Below, one piece after another: positions 10,027 to 20,246 of a stretch of 64,000 bases of DNA. The DNA comes from Diplonema papillatum. Lineage: Eukaryota; Euglenozoa; Diplonemea; Diplonemida; Diplonemidae. The position numbers were made by a program, and so were the translations under genes. The DNA is taken from the NCBI GenBank assembly GCA_030068145.1, contig JAPJBO010000510.1, forward strand, positions 1 through 64,000, read 5' to 3'. The notes under the pieces were generated by a model. The model saw only the letters and a program-made list of their open reading frames with translations, searched no databases and was not told the DNA's origin. How positions within the stretch are numbered: the stretch's first letter is position 1; each line of letters starts with the position of its first letter.

Positions 10027-10289
10027 CAAAGTTAACGGTTCCCAGTGCCGTTCCGTTCCAAGAAACTTGGAACAAGCGGGGGTCAAACGGGAGAGTTAAA
10101 ATATTGGGCGGTCCCTCCAACACCTTTTCTCCCAGGAGCTCAGGACTCCAAAACCCCCGACGAAGAACGAAGAAATGCACGGAAAAGAAGAAAAGAAATG
10201 CGTGAAAACATGAAAAACAAAAACAAAAAAAAGGAAATAAAGTGGAGTGCTCCTGATAGTCCGTCCCCCCCCAAAACCTCCCAGCGGCC

Positions 10290-10997
10290 TTACTTACGAC
10301 CGCCACGGCCGCCACCTCGGCCGCCGCCCCCTTTGCCGCCCTTGCCGCCCTTCCGGCCACCACCACCCGCTGGCTTGCCGAGGGGCTTGCCGCTGCCCGC
10401 ACCGTTGGGTCGGGAGACGATGCCGCCGCCGCGCCCCCTCTTCGCGCCCGCGTTGTACGGCGCCGCTGCCGCGGCGCCCCTGCCGCGGCCCTTGGGCTGG
10501 GCGACCGGCTTCGCGGCGTTCCACTCCTTCAGGCCAGAGTAGCACGCCACGAAGTCCTGCTTGGTGTACGCGTTGCCGTCCGCCGGGTCGATCCGCTTCT
10601 CGTCCCCCGCCACGCCGGCGCCGCCGCCGCCGCCGGCGACCCTGGCCCCCGGCTGGGTCCCCGGCTTCCGCATGGCCTTCTTTGCCCGCGGCGGTGCGTC
10701 GGACATCGGCCCGAGCTTTTCCTTCTTGAAGTCCGCCCACTCCTTCTTCTCCTGCAGCACTTCTTCCTTCGACAGCTTTTCGCCCGCAGCAACGACGCCG
10801 GGCCCGCTGACGTTGACGCCCTTCACGCGGCCGCCGTGGCCCTCGACCGGCTCCATGTCGAAAAACACGGCCTCGCCAGGCTTCAGCTTGTGCTCATCGG
10901 GCAGCTGCCCCTTGTGGATCCACACCACCTCGCCGGTGCTCGCCTCCGCGAAGCCGTACCCCCGGTTCCAGTTCTTCACGACGCCTTCGGTCGACAT
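10290..10997 (-). CDS. Cold-shock-domain protein with one DPADG/EW module and Gly-Arg/Gly-Lys tail (235 aa)
   Basis: The ATG at 10997 begins MSTEGVVKNWNRGYGFAEA, collinear with the three sister proteins. Residues 3-66 form the cold-shock/OB fold (RNP1-like NRGYGFAEA, RNP2-like VVWIHKG). Residues 83-90 carry the KKEWADFK segment, followed by a PMSD box shared with the gene at 19549. Residues 135-159 are the module RIDPADGNAYT...CYSGLKEW. The C-terminal 70 residues are RGRG, then GKGGKGGGGRGG, typical of RNA-binding low-complexity tails. Single exon, probably cytoplasmic or nuclear RNA binding. About 70 bp upstream of the ATG begins the recurrent element also found before the gene at 26018, so the two may share a promoter or a spliced-leader acceptor. 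Confidence 0.9.
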   Translation of the reverse strand: MSTEGVVKNWNRGYGFAEASTGEVVWIHKGQLPDEHKLKPGEAVFFDMEPVEGHGGRVKGVNVSGPGVVAAGEKLSKEEVLQEKKEWADFKKEKLGPMSDAPPRAKKAMRKPGTQPGARVAGGGGGAGVAGDEKRIDPADGNAYTKQDFVACYSGLKEWNAAKPVAQPKGRGRGAAAAAPYNAGAKRGRGGGIVSRPNGAGSGKPLGKPAGGGGRKGGKGGKGGGGRGGGRGGRK

Positions 10998-11059
10998 CTT
11001 GTGCTGTTTCTGGACTGTTTTCTCTTTGTTCTGTGTCGACTCCGCACTCGGTCCTTTTT

Positions 11060-11150
11060 TTTATTTTTAGAGTGCAAGATTTTGGAAGTATTTGAGATTC
11101 AATAGGCCGAGGGGTGCTTAGACTCTCCGGTTCACCGTAGAGCCTGGAAG
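11060..11150 (-). promoter_or_regulatory. Recurrent upstream element, diverged copy
   Basis: Read in gene direction it runs GTGAACCGGAGAGTCTAAG, then after a spacer GCACTCTAAAAAT. The order matches the better copies at 26925 and 41640-42500. It ends 60 bp before the ATG of the second cold-shock gene. The role is inferred: core promoter/5' UTR or splice-acceptor region. Confidence 0.45.
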
Positions 11151-12460
11151 GCACAGGCGAGAAACCTCGACGATCGATGTCACGATGCTCGTTCTAGTGG
11201 CCCATGTGGATACAGCACCGGGACATCAACGGAAAACGCGAAGATTGTAAGATTGTCGGTACTCACAAAAAAAAAAACAAGGGGACGGGCGGGGTTTGTG
11301 CAGATTGGAAGCGGAATCTTTTGATTCGTTGCAACACCTTCGAGCTTCGGTATCGACTCGATAGAGATTCCGGAAAACGGAAATTCTGCACGCCGGCAAG
11401 CAAGCCAGCCTGGCCTTGCTGCCGGCTTGGGGCAACACAAACTCGGATCACTTTCGCATCTTATGCGGTTTTGAACGAGTTCCAGCGCCTCGAAGTAGTC
11501 TGTGTTGTACCGGGAACCAAAAATTGCAGGGCGCTGCAGGCCCAGCCAGGGCGAAAAGAAAGTTCCCGTGGTGAACAGGCATGGGCCGACTGGCCCACAC
11601 TTTGTTCGTGCCCACGTGTGTAGTTCCTATTTGATAGGTTTCCGATACGCTGCCAACCGTCTCTTTTTAATAATGACAAACACGTTTGTTACCATAAAAA
11701 AACTGTCTGTCGGAGATCTTTTTATCCTCCACGGTTTGGCCCTCAACCGGTGTTCGCAAAACACCCAAAATGTATTCCTAAAAAATGAAAGAAGTTTCTG
11801 GACTCCAAAAAGGACAGCCTGTATGTCGGTAGTCCAATGTGTAGGGAACTTCTCACGGAGACCCTGCTTCGAAATAAGGAGGACGTTGCTAGTCGGGGCC
11901 ACCTGGTCAGTGCTCGCCTCCGCCGGTTCCAGTTATTTCTGACGCCTTCAGTCGACGTATGCTACGTTATCTAGTTTCGTGGTATGAGAGACCAGTGATT
12001 TAAGTCACTGGTTGAATGAATGGGTGGCGATAGCCTGCATCTGTTGTGCCCTGCGGCGAGTCTTTAAAAGCAAACAATTTTGGGTCACGCGCCTTTCGGC
12101 TACTTCCTCATCGAGACTGCTTCGTGTTGAAGGGGGCGGTCTTTTCGTGAATTTAGCTGCATAATCAAATGCAAGAAGAAGGGTCTTCGACCGGCCAAAG
12201 ACCCAAGACCGGCAATGTGACCGTCACAGGGCTGACCCCCCCCTCATTGTAGCTCCCCTGGAGGACGGCCGTTTGAGGACGGCCGTTTTAGTCGCCTGGT
12301 CTTGTATCGCTTTTGTGTACCCGGGTTGGCGGTTCCGCACTTGTTCCTCATTCTGAATCACCTCGTCTCCGTTCTGAGGGTGCGTCTGTCTCTCAGTAAC
12401 ACCGCTAATGCCTGGCGTGAACGACACGAGTTGTAATCTTGTTGCATTGGTGTGATTGTC
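11151..12460. other. Gene-free stretch
   Basis: No frame with both an ATG and a recognisable domain. There is a poly-A run near 11268. At 11905-11960 there is a scrap resembling the 5' coding part of the second cold-shock gene (TCAGTGCTCGCCTCCG... matching 10937-10990), probably a tiny duplicated fragment. At 12255-12290 a 14-bp unit (GAGGACGGCCGTTT) is repeated twice. Confidence 0.5.
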
Positions 12461-12599
12461 AGGCTTTCGACTACCCTGAGCAACGCACTCTGCACACTCC
12501 GTGTCTACGTCACAGCAGATGGAACGCGTTTGTTGCGCCGCCGCGGGGGCGGCCTACGAGTGAGTGGGTGTCGTTGTGGCCTCCCGGCCGGAGCCATCG
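12461..12599. repeat. 139-bp direct duplicate of 30501-30639
   Basis: I count one mismatch over about 139 bp against 30501-30639 (same strand), a recent copy 18 kb away. A shorter piece recurs at 50625-50655. The sequence holds no convincing gene. Confidence 0.88.
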
Positions 12600-14600
12600 C
12601 TGGGTGACTTCTCGCTCGTTTTCTTCGCGTTTGCGTCGGTTCGCGCGCCGGGTGGCCGCAGCCGGGGACTGCGTTGGATTGGTGGCGTTCGCGGCGGGGG
12701 TGCTGGCCCGGAGTTGCGGCGTCGGCGGACACTAGTTAGTGCGACCCGACCGATGCGGCAGGGTTCACCCTCAGCAGTTAGCGGAGTGAGAGAAATCGAC
12801 GTCCCACTGCTCTTTTCTTTTTCAAAGGATCCCTATAAAACAGACCTCGACAGGTTCACTGGGATACCACATGCGATCATTGCAGGAATCTACCCATGTG
12901 AAGCGGAAAACGCGCTTCACGAATCCACCACACCAGCACCTTCCCTTCGTCCCGTCTACACCTGCCTCCTTTTTCCCGCCCGCCCCGGGAAGTGTGAAAA
13001 CTCGTATTCTGAACCAATGCCACGGGGACACTCCAAAGCTCCAGTGGAAATTGCGCGTGTGTGTGCTTCTGTCCGCTGGACTGCATGGGCACCAAATACC
13101 GCCAGGAAATCAAAAAAGCAAAAAAAATATATATGACGAACCCAGAACTCAGAAAAAGGAAGAAGAAACTCGCTCCGGTTGGGAGCGTCCCTGTCATGGC
13201 ATCAGCTGGAATGATACCACATACCCCGTCCGCTCTGTCCTGTGGCTGACCGTCTCAACGGTTCGTTTAGCGCAGGTTCACGATGCACCGCCGAACGTAG
13301 TAAAGATTACTGTGTTTGGCGTGGGCGTTTAACCACAGCGCGCCAACAGGGGGAAGAACGTTGTCCGAAGACGAAAACCAACCTGCACCACCGACGCCAA
13401 AGGTCCTTACCTGATCCATCCGATACGGGCTGTAGGCAAGCAAGTGAGGCGGAGGAGATCTAGAACCTATGTGAACACAGACAGAAATGGGCCGGCACGA
13501 GTCTGCACGCTCGCTGCCCCGATGGAGGCATTTCATCTCGCTGCTGGCTTCCGAGAAGAAGCAAAAATCAATAAAAATGACGAATCCAGAAGAAGTGTGG
13601 AAAGCTCGCTGCCGTGGTCGTGGTAGGAGCGTACCACGCTAGCCATGCAATCGGGACGGGCACGATGACACATGCCGCCTGTCCACGGGCTTGTTGTCAG
13701 CGCAACGAACGCACGAAGGCTCCCCCATGCACTCGCTCCATGGAAGATTGCTGCACAGGGCAGGGGCCTACGAGCGCTCACTCACATCGGGTCGATGGGA
13801 AGAGCGTTGAAGACGCGACATCTACCCTTCATTTATTTACATCCGAGCGAGACTGGCAGAAGTGATGCGGTGCATGAAGCCTACAAGCCTGCGAACGACC
13901 GTGATCGCAGCCGGAAAGGGGCTCCCACGGATGTGTGCATGCTCGCTGGCCCAGACGCAGGCGCATGATTCTTCCCTGAATACGTCCTCCTGCGCGACTA
14001 GTACTCGATACTAGCATGGGTTCTGGACTCTTGAGGCGGTTCATCAGGTTCGCTCGACTGAATGGGCATCGAATATCAAAAGAAAGCAAGAAACGACGAA
14101 CCCAGAATTCAGAAGAAGAAACTCGCTTCAGGTGGGAGCGTACCTGGCTATCGCATGCAAAGCTTGAGCTGGAATGGGCACGATACCGCGAACCCCGCCT
14201 TCTGGCTGACCGTCCCTACAGGCTTGTGTTCAGCGCAACAAAAGTTCGCAATGCAGTGGCCCTAGGCTCGCAGCCCTGCCACCGCCGAACGCAGTAGAAG
14301 ATCGATGCGTCTGAAATGAGCGTTGAGCCATGTCAGGCCGAATGGAGGATGCTGTCCGAAGACGCGACACCTACCCTTCACCGACAACGCCAAGGGTCGT
14401 ATCCTCAGCAATCCAAGCGAAGAAGCAGCAGGAAAGCAAGTGAAGCAGGGCAGGTCTAGCCTGTAAACTTGCCCGACCCTGAACGCAGCCGGAAGTGGGC
14501 TAGTGCAGGGTCCGTGCAAGCTCGCTGGACCAGACGAAGGAGCCTGCTTTTTCCTTTTCTCCTGTTCAATACGCACTCGGATCTGGACGGGCTTCTGAGG
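12600..14600. repeat. Old tandem triplication, period about 480-500 bp
   Basis: Three diverged units can be aligned, with landmarks at about 13085, 13565 and 14065 (ATGGGCA...AAATACC, then ACGAACCCAGAA..., then GGAGCGT...). Later landmarks are GGAAAGGGGCT/GGAAGTGGGCT and the CTCGCTG...CCAGACG box. Copies differ by many substitutions and indels, and no frame is conserved among them. The period resembles the gene-end arrays at 46.8-48.4, 51.2-53.1 and 62.2-63.1 kb, but no parent gene is in view. Confidence 0.6.
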
Positions 14601-14926
14601 CGATCACCAAAAGAAACGGTTTCCTCTCGTACTTCCCGGTTTTCCTGTCGGAATGCGGCGGCCCGATGGGATTGTAAGGTCAAGTCGAATCCCCCAGCTG
14701 ACGTCCCCGTAAATAAACAACCACCCAACTCTTCGGAGGAGCGAGAGGGAACATCGCTTCAAAGAATGTAGCCTCGCGAGGCCAGCAGTGTGGGGATATC
14801 ATCCCAGCTATGGGGTTCTGCATCGTAAGTTACCGTCGTGTTGTGAAAAGGCGATGCGAGGCACCTGGCCCCTATGTTGCCGCTTGCAGGCAAGATCGCT
14901 CCTGCGGTTTGATGCTGTCAATACGG

Positions 14927-15031
14927 AGTATCCCCCGGCTTAGAAAGAAGTGAGCGTGGATCGCTTCCGCGATCCACGCTCACTTCCTTTTAAGTCAAAA
15001 GGACTCAAGTCAATCCTGGGGGTATTCAAGG
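14927..15031. repeat. Nested perfect hairpin (cruciform)
   Basis: An inner perfect 18-bp stem with a 4-base loop (GAAGTGAGCGTGGATCGC, TTCC, and its complement) sits at 14948-14987. An outer imperfect pair (GAGTATCCCCCGG with CCTGGGGGTATTC) lies at 14927-14939 and 15019-15031. No gene adjoins it. It could be a solo palindromic MITE or a transcript-end structure. Confidence 0.85.
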
Positions 15032-16385
15032 GACACATATCACGTACACTGCGTAGGGGTCAAGTTAATTTTTTCTTCCCGTCCAACGACGAGTTGATGC
15101 ATGTCAGGTAGCTGCTGTAGCTTTTAGGCTGATACTTCGTGAAACGTCCGGTCCCTTTGAATCATGAATAAGAAGTCAGTACACCAGCCCCTCGACAGAA
15201 AGGCTCGGAGAAATTCTAGAGTGGAAGGTACGCTATCTTTGTACGTTCTTGTACATGTGTGGTGGGAACAATCCCGAATGCCAACCCTTACGTGGAATTC
15301 TGGTCATAACTGGTCCCTTCTGGGAAGTAGAAGGTTTGCGGCCAACATCGCCTGGCAAAGCCTGTGGTGGGAAGGATAAAGCATGAACAAATTTGTACAG
15401 TGTAAGGCGGCCGGTTTCGTACGTTGCAATGGTGGTTCCTCAGCAAGGGCTCATGCATGCCCCTCTCATGATGCAGCACCCTCTCTCCGGTTTCCTTCAG
15501 CTTCGTACTGAAAAAGACAGGCGCCTCGTTTTGAAGGTGCGTGTCGGTTGATCAATTCCCGCCTTTTAGCCCTCACAGTACATTGTGGGGGCAACCCAAG
15601 CAAGATTCTCAGTACGAAGATAGACATAAATTTGCCAAGGGTGCTGGAAATCGCTCCCTCGTGCCCGTTTGGCTGCTTTCGTTCTTGATGCTGTGTGATG
15701 CAAAATTGATGAAGAGTGATTCTCGTTTGCCTGCCACGACCGTCGTGACGCTTCGAGACAATGCATTTGACAACGGGGTCGAGAGGGCGGGTGGCAAGCG
15801 AGGATTCGCGTCGGCAACGGGTGCCAAATTTTAGCACTCTTCTTCGGAATAGTAATGGCGCAAGTCAAAGGGTGTGGGCCTCCACCGTCAGGTGGGCCCG
15901 TGGGCCAAGCTAGATTCGGGGTGGCTCCCTGGGAGGGACAGGGACGGGGTTAGTCACGCCTTAGCACCTCTCCCCACCCACCTGTATGTCTTCTCGTGGG
16001 CACCGCTACCGCGCTGACCTTTCCCGAGAACACATCAAAAACAAGTCAAAAAAAGGGTGCGGCACGTGACCGCGGGAGCGGAAGTTGCGCGGGAACCGAC
16101 CCCCGCGTGTAGGGGTCCGCCATTGAATGACTCCTTCAAAGAATTTTCGATTACCTGTCGAGGCTGCTTTCGCTTCGTATGTGCCCTGGGTTGTCCTGGT
16201 TTGCCTGCGTAGTCAATGTCGGGCGTGATGGCGAACAACAAGCCCTACCTCATTTTAGCTCGAAGTAGGGCTTATCCATAGGGGTAAAAGGTGGAGCTTA
16301 AGCACGCGGGGGTAGGGTATGTGGCAAAAGATAGCTGAGTCCTCAATCCCGGGTGATCAACCATTGTTCGCTACCAGGGGGGTCG
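15032..16385. other. Gene-free stretch
   Basis: No supported gene. Positions 15507-15625 are a diverged copy of dispersed family A (AAAAAGACAGGCGCCTCGTT through AGTAC). The rest shows only short, unsupported frames on both strands. Confidence 0.5.
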
Positions 16386-16546
16386 TTGTTATTGGTGCTG
16401 GTTTGGAGGGATAAGGAAAAGGTAAGAAATCTTATTGCGGTGGCCTCCGCTGGTCTGGTAGTCCGTGCTACCTCCATTATTTTACACTCGTTCTCTTCTC
16501 TACTCACTACTGTACGTACTCTTTCACTCTATTACTCTCTTCGCTA
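16386..16546. repeat. Diverged copy of the 60-226 repeat
   Basis: Shares TTATTGGTGCTGGTTT, GGTCTGGTAGTCCGT and TCTCTACTCACTACTGTACG with positions 60-226 in the same order and strand. Confidence 0.8.
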
Positions 16547-17039
16547 CCAGGGGGGGGGGTCAAACTATGTTCGCTACCATGCGTTAAAATGCAAAAAGAA
16601 GTTACACAGATTTGGCTGGCCATCGTGCAGCGCCAGCGCCGAACTTAAAAACGGTTTGACCGTGTTTGAGATCGGTTTCGCCTGACCCCCTCACGAAATA
16701 CCGACCTCAAACACGGAAGAGTCTAACTCGGGCTGCCTCCGGAAACCAGAGAGCGGCTTCAGGTGGAAATTGATAATCATCAGAGGGTACTGCCTCCTCG
16801 GGCGTGTTCAGTTTCTTCACACATTGCACGTGGTTTAAAAGGAAAAGACAAGACTGCGTCTTGTTGATACGCGTGTGGGTCAAAATCCTACTCTTCTCCC
16901 CCCCCCCCCCCCCCCACCGCGTTTCTTACAGCGGGAAAAAACGATCAATATTTCTCCCGGGGAGGATAGCTAATTTCTCACCCCCATTATCTGAGAAACC
17001 CAGATTCGCTTGCGAAAGGAAAAACTCTGCACACAGCCT
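16547..17039. other. Gene-free stretch with a poly-C run
   Basis: No gene is supported. Positions 16897-16916 are a C run. Confidence 0.5.
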
Positions 17040-17286
17040 CCACCTCTCGGTGGTTAGCAGATTTGGACCTTGGTTCAAAACTGCGATGTTCTTGTGTACT
17101 TACGTTGTACAAATGCAGTCCTGATGAGGTAGTCGCCCCAGTAGCCAATGCAGATGCAGGCCTCGCCTCGAAGTATCGGCCTGCGTGCTGACTACAAACC
17201 CCCTGAAATGTAAAAAATGCTGTGGTATTCTGCGGATGCTTCCTGCTTCGCATCAATGCCCGAGGTTTTCGTAGAAAGGTCAGCCC

Positions 17287-17340
17287 CAATGGTCAACCGG
17301 TGACCCTAAAACACCGAACCTCTGAACCAAAATAAACGCT
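17287..17340 (+). promoter_or_regulatory. Recurrent element, subtype B, plus-strand copy
   Basis: TGGTCAACCGGTGACCCTAA, then ACACCGAACCTCTGAACC and AATAAACGCTAGAA. It matches the minus-strand copy at 63235-63290 nearly base for base. Here it faces a gene fragment rather than an intact gene. Confidence 0.6.
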
Positions 17341-17495
17341 AGAAGGGGCGACAAGCTTGCCGAGGAGGAGGGAGGGTAGAACACGGCGGTAGAGGGGGCG
17401 TGATTCACCGCCTGGGCCTCCCGCCGGCTCCCTCGGCAAGGCGGCGCCGCCGCCGCCGCGGCCCACCGGCTTTGATCTGTTCCACTCCACCTCTC
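17341..17495 (-). pseudogene. C-terminal fragment of the cold-shock gene at 19549
   Basis: The minus strand encodes VEWNRSKPVGRGGGG and continues into the same 3' flank (GGGCGTGATTCACCGCCTGGGCC on the plus strand), closely matching 19500-19725. The cold-shock domain, the upstream module and most of the tail are absent. It is a dead 155-bp duplicate. Confidence 0.85.
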
Positions 17496-17724
17496 GGCGG
17501 TTAGCAGATTTGGACCTTGGTTCAAAACTGCGATGGGATGTTGTTACCCTGGGTACGGGTACTTACGTTGTACAAATGTAGTCAATGCAGATGCAGACCT
17601 CGCCTCAGAGCATCTGCCTGCGCGCTAACTACAAACCCCCTGAGATATAAAAGAGACAGGCGCTTCGTTTTGTTTGTGCGTGGCGGTTGATCGTTTTCCC
17701 ACTTGTAATTACCCTAGGTGTATA

Positions 17725-19339
17725 CCGTCTTCGGAAAAATATTGGATAGGAAAAATATCCAAATTTTTCTGGGATGGTCATTTTATCCAAAATATTTCCT
17801 ATCCAAACATTTTTCCTATCCAAATATTTTTCCGGTCCGATCAAAGTTCAAGGCGATTTTCCGGTTGTTAAGTTTAGAACGTATTCCCCCGCCCTCTAAC
17901 TCTGGTTTCCCCCCCGCGCCTCATGCCACGAAATCCTAGGCTGAGAGCGCTTTGGACGCTCCGACCCAGCGGGTCTGGGTCGGTTCGCGGCCGGTCCGGA
18001 AGCAACGGGACGCTGATGGTTCGATTCGCAGAAGGAAAAAGCGCTTACTGATGGAACCGTTTCTTGCGCCCTCACCATCTTTCGCCCACCAGTCGATGTA
18101 ATGCTTTGTTGTCGCGGTGTTGGCCGGGTCTAGGTCAAGTGGAACCCCTTCGTGTCTGCGACCTGGGGAATGATCCGGCTCGTTTTCCCCGCCAAGATCA
18201 CTTGGTAGGGGATGGGTATCCCATCCGCAGCCCCACCCGTCACAACAGTAACACTTCGCTTGTCGCCCATAGTCAATGCGCACATCACGAGTACCTTTCG
18301 GGGCGAGTGTCGCAGTCGGGCTGGGCGTGAAAAGCGCCGCAGCATGGTCGCAGTTCAAGACGCAGCTTTGTGGGATATCGTTACTCCATTAAAGCATGAA
18401 CAGCTGGCCGCATCTCTTCTTTCTTTTGTTTCGTCTGGGTTTCATCCAGTACTCTGCTTGTCTTAGTCGTCTGTACGTAGTTGTGCTTCCGACACCACTT
18501 CCGAGCCCATTCTGTGCTAAGTTCTGATTAGATGACTGGCAACCCAGTAGTTCGGGCGCAAGCACGCTCACGAGCGAGTAAGTGACAGCGGCCCCGTTCG
18601 TTCGTTTTCGCTCGATCAGTTCTAAAGGGATCACGGTCTCCTTTTTTCGTAATGACAATGGACGGCCTCTCTTGGCCTTTTGTTCGTCAACGTCGATCGG
18701 TTCACTCCGACTTCCGCCTAGAGCGTGTGCAATGGAGTTGTTTTTCCCGTACAGCGTACGAGCGCGAGTGGCCGTTGCATGCGAAACCTTTTTGCCTGGC
18801 ATGCTGTTCCACTTCTGCATCCCTCCTGTAGTCCTAGACGGCAACAAGCTCACCTATTCCACCTATTTCAAGGTCTCTTTCCTCCCACGAGCTGTACTCC
18901 CGCGCTTTTCTGCGGAGCGTTCTGCGGTGTTCCTCGTGCGGTATATCTGATTGATATCCCTGGTTCGTTTTCTTCTTATTTGATCATTTCTTACACCCCG
19001 GACTTCAGCAGCCATATACTAAGTCAATGCGGGAGTGAAAACGTGCGGGAGGCCACTCCCGCGTTGAGGGAGTGAGGCCGACCGCACAAGTGACCGCAAA
19101 CCCACTCCCGCAATCCGGAGTGGGAGTCCGGGGTGTACATCAAGAGAGCCGAGCAGAAAATCCCGTCCGGGTAAAGCAGCTACTGCTGTGCGGGCAATCA
19201 GAGAAGACATAAATTCAAAAACAAAATTTCCGGAAAAATATCCAAATGTTCCGCGGAAGGCCGTTTTATCCAAAATATTTCCTATCCAAATATTATTCCT
19301 ATCCAAATATTTTCCTATCCAATATTTTTCCGAAGACGG
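17725..19339 (-). mobile_element. pogo-like (Tc1/mariner) DNA transposon, 1.6 kb, TA target site
   Basis: Perfect 30-bp terminal inverted repeats begin CCGTCTTCGGAAAAATATTG. Each is followed by subterminal ATCCAAATATTTTTCCTATCC repeats. The element is flanked by TA on both sides, and the empty site exists in the related copy at 24740-24760. Internal sequence on the minus strand contains a DDE_1-type patch (see 18130-18853). At 1.6 kb, with a broken frame, it is a decayed or internally deleted copy. Superfamily call: TA duplication plus the GIPIPYQVILAGKT-like motif typical of pogo/Tigger/jerky transposases. Confidence 0.85.
18130..18853 (-). pseudogene. Remnant pogo-like transposase
   Basis: An open segment at 18389-18853 encodes a basic region with an AT-hook-like KAKRGRPLSL. 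Further along the minus strand, 18130-18345 encodes GDKRSVTVVTGGAADGIPIP then YQVILAGKTSRIIP, matching the conserved block between the first and second catalytic Asp of DDE_1 enzymes. The next block (YIDWWAKDGE) lies in another frame near 18060-18110, so at least one frameshift breaks the gene. The second half of the catalytic domain is missing. Confidence 0.7.
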
Positions 19340-19548
19340 TATTCAGGTAAGGAATTCTGATCAACCAACCAAAACACGCTGGCTACGTCTTTTTTAGCCT
19401 ACACAATACATTTGAGGGCAACCCGCAAGATAGATTGTTAGTACTAAAAATTGTGGTATTTTGCAGATGCTTCCAGGGTAGTAAAGGGGCGACAAGCATA
19501 CCGAAGGGGGGGGAGGGGGGTTGGACGCGGCTGTAGAGAGGGCGTGAT

Positions 19549-20166
19549 TCACCGCCTGGGCCTCCCGCCGGCTCCCCGGCCGTGCGGCCGCGCGCTGTAC
19601 GGGGGGGCGCGCCTCGACGAGCGGGCGGCCGCCGGCGCCGCCTTGCCGCCGCCGCCGCGGCCGGCCGGCTTGCCGCCGCTGCCGCGACCCACCGGCTTCG
19701 ACCTGTTCCACTCGACCTCTCCGCCGTAGCAGGCGATGAAGTCCGCTTTTTCGTACGCCTGCCCGTCCGCGACGTCGATCCTCTTCTCCGGGGCGCCGCC
19801 GCCGCCGCGCCCGCCGCCGCCCGCCGCCTTCGGCGCGCCGGCCCGCCGGCCGGGCTTGGGGCCCGTGTCGCTGAGGGGCGCGATCTTTTGGAGCTTGAAC
19901 GCTTCCCACGCCTTCTTCTCCGCCTCCTCCTCCTCCTTCGTCGGCTGCTCGGTGTTCGGCACGATCGCGGGCCCGCTGATGTTGATGCCGCGCAGGCGGC
20001 CGCCGTGGCCGTCGACGGGCTCCATGTCGAAAAACAGCACTTCGCCGACCTTCAGCTTGTAGCCTTCCGGCAGCAGCGTCTTGTGGAAGTACACCACTTC
20101 CCCTGACTCCGCCTCAGCGAACCCGTACGAGCGCATCCACCGCCTCACCGTGCCGACGACCGCCAT
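19549..20166 (-). CDS. Cold-shock-domain protein with one DPADG/EW module and Gly-rich tail (205 aa)
   Basis: The ATG at 20166 begins MAVVGTVRRWMRSYGFAEA, collinear with its sisters. Residues 3-66 are the cold-shock fold (RNP1-like RSYGFAEA; RNP2-like VVYFHKT). An acidic EEEEAEKKAWEAFKLQK stretch (78-94) contains the family's KxxWxxFK segment, followed by PLSD. Residues 128-153 are the module RIDVADGQAYE...CYGGEVEW, with the first Pro and the Thr replaced. The tail is short, GRGGGG and Arg-rich. A (CT)17 tract lies 20 bp upstream of the ATG. A family A sequence begins about 100 bp past the stop. A broken copy of this gene's 3' end lies at 17341-17495. Confidence 0.88.
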   Translation of the reverse strand: MAVVGTVRRWMRSYGFAEAESGEVVYFHKTLLPEGYKLKVGEVLFFDMEPVDGHGGRLRGINISGPAIVPNTEQPTKEEEEAEKKAWEAFKLQKIAPLSDTGPKPGRRAGAPKAAGGGGRGGGGAPEKRIDVADGQAYEKADFIACYGGEVEWNRSKPVGRGSGGKPAGRGGGGKAAPAAARSSRRAPPYSARPHGRGAGGRPRR

Positions 20167-20181
20167 GTTTTCTTCTTACCT

Positions 20182-20186
<5 letters not shown>

Positions 20187-20220
<34 letters not shown>
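20187..20220. repeat. (CT)n microsatellite in the 5' leader of the 19549 gene
   Basis: About 17 CT units (GA on the sense strand), ending 20 bp from the ATG. Confidence 0.95.
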
Positions 20221-20222
<2 letters not shown>

Positions 20223-20246
20223 TTCGCCTCCTATGATGAGATATAT

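Larger units (their letters stand above)
17040..17655. repeat. Direct duplication (17040-17215 and 17490-17655) around a gene fragment
   Basis: The two blocks share GGTTAGCAGATTTGGACCTT, ACTTACGTTGTACAAATG and ACTACAAACCCCCTGA in order. Between them lie a copy of the recurrent CCGGAGAC element (17287-17340) and a broken copy of the 19549 gene (17341-17495). The layout suggests that a segment was inserted and its flank duplicated. Confidence 0.75.
17655..19452. mobile_element. Dispersed family A copy split by the pogo-like transposon
   Basis: The left part (17655-17724: GACAGGCGCTTCGTTTTG...) and right part (19340-19452: TTCAGGTAAGGAATTC... to AGTACTAAAAA) are the two halves of the sequence that is continuous at 24671-24837. 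The intact copy reads GCATATTCAGG across the join. This gives an empty-site comparison for the insertion. Confidence 0.88.
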
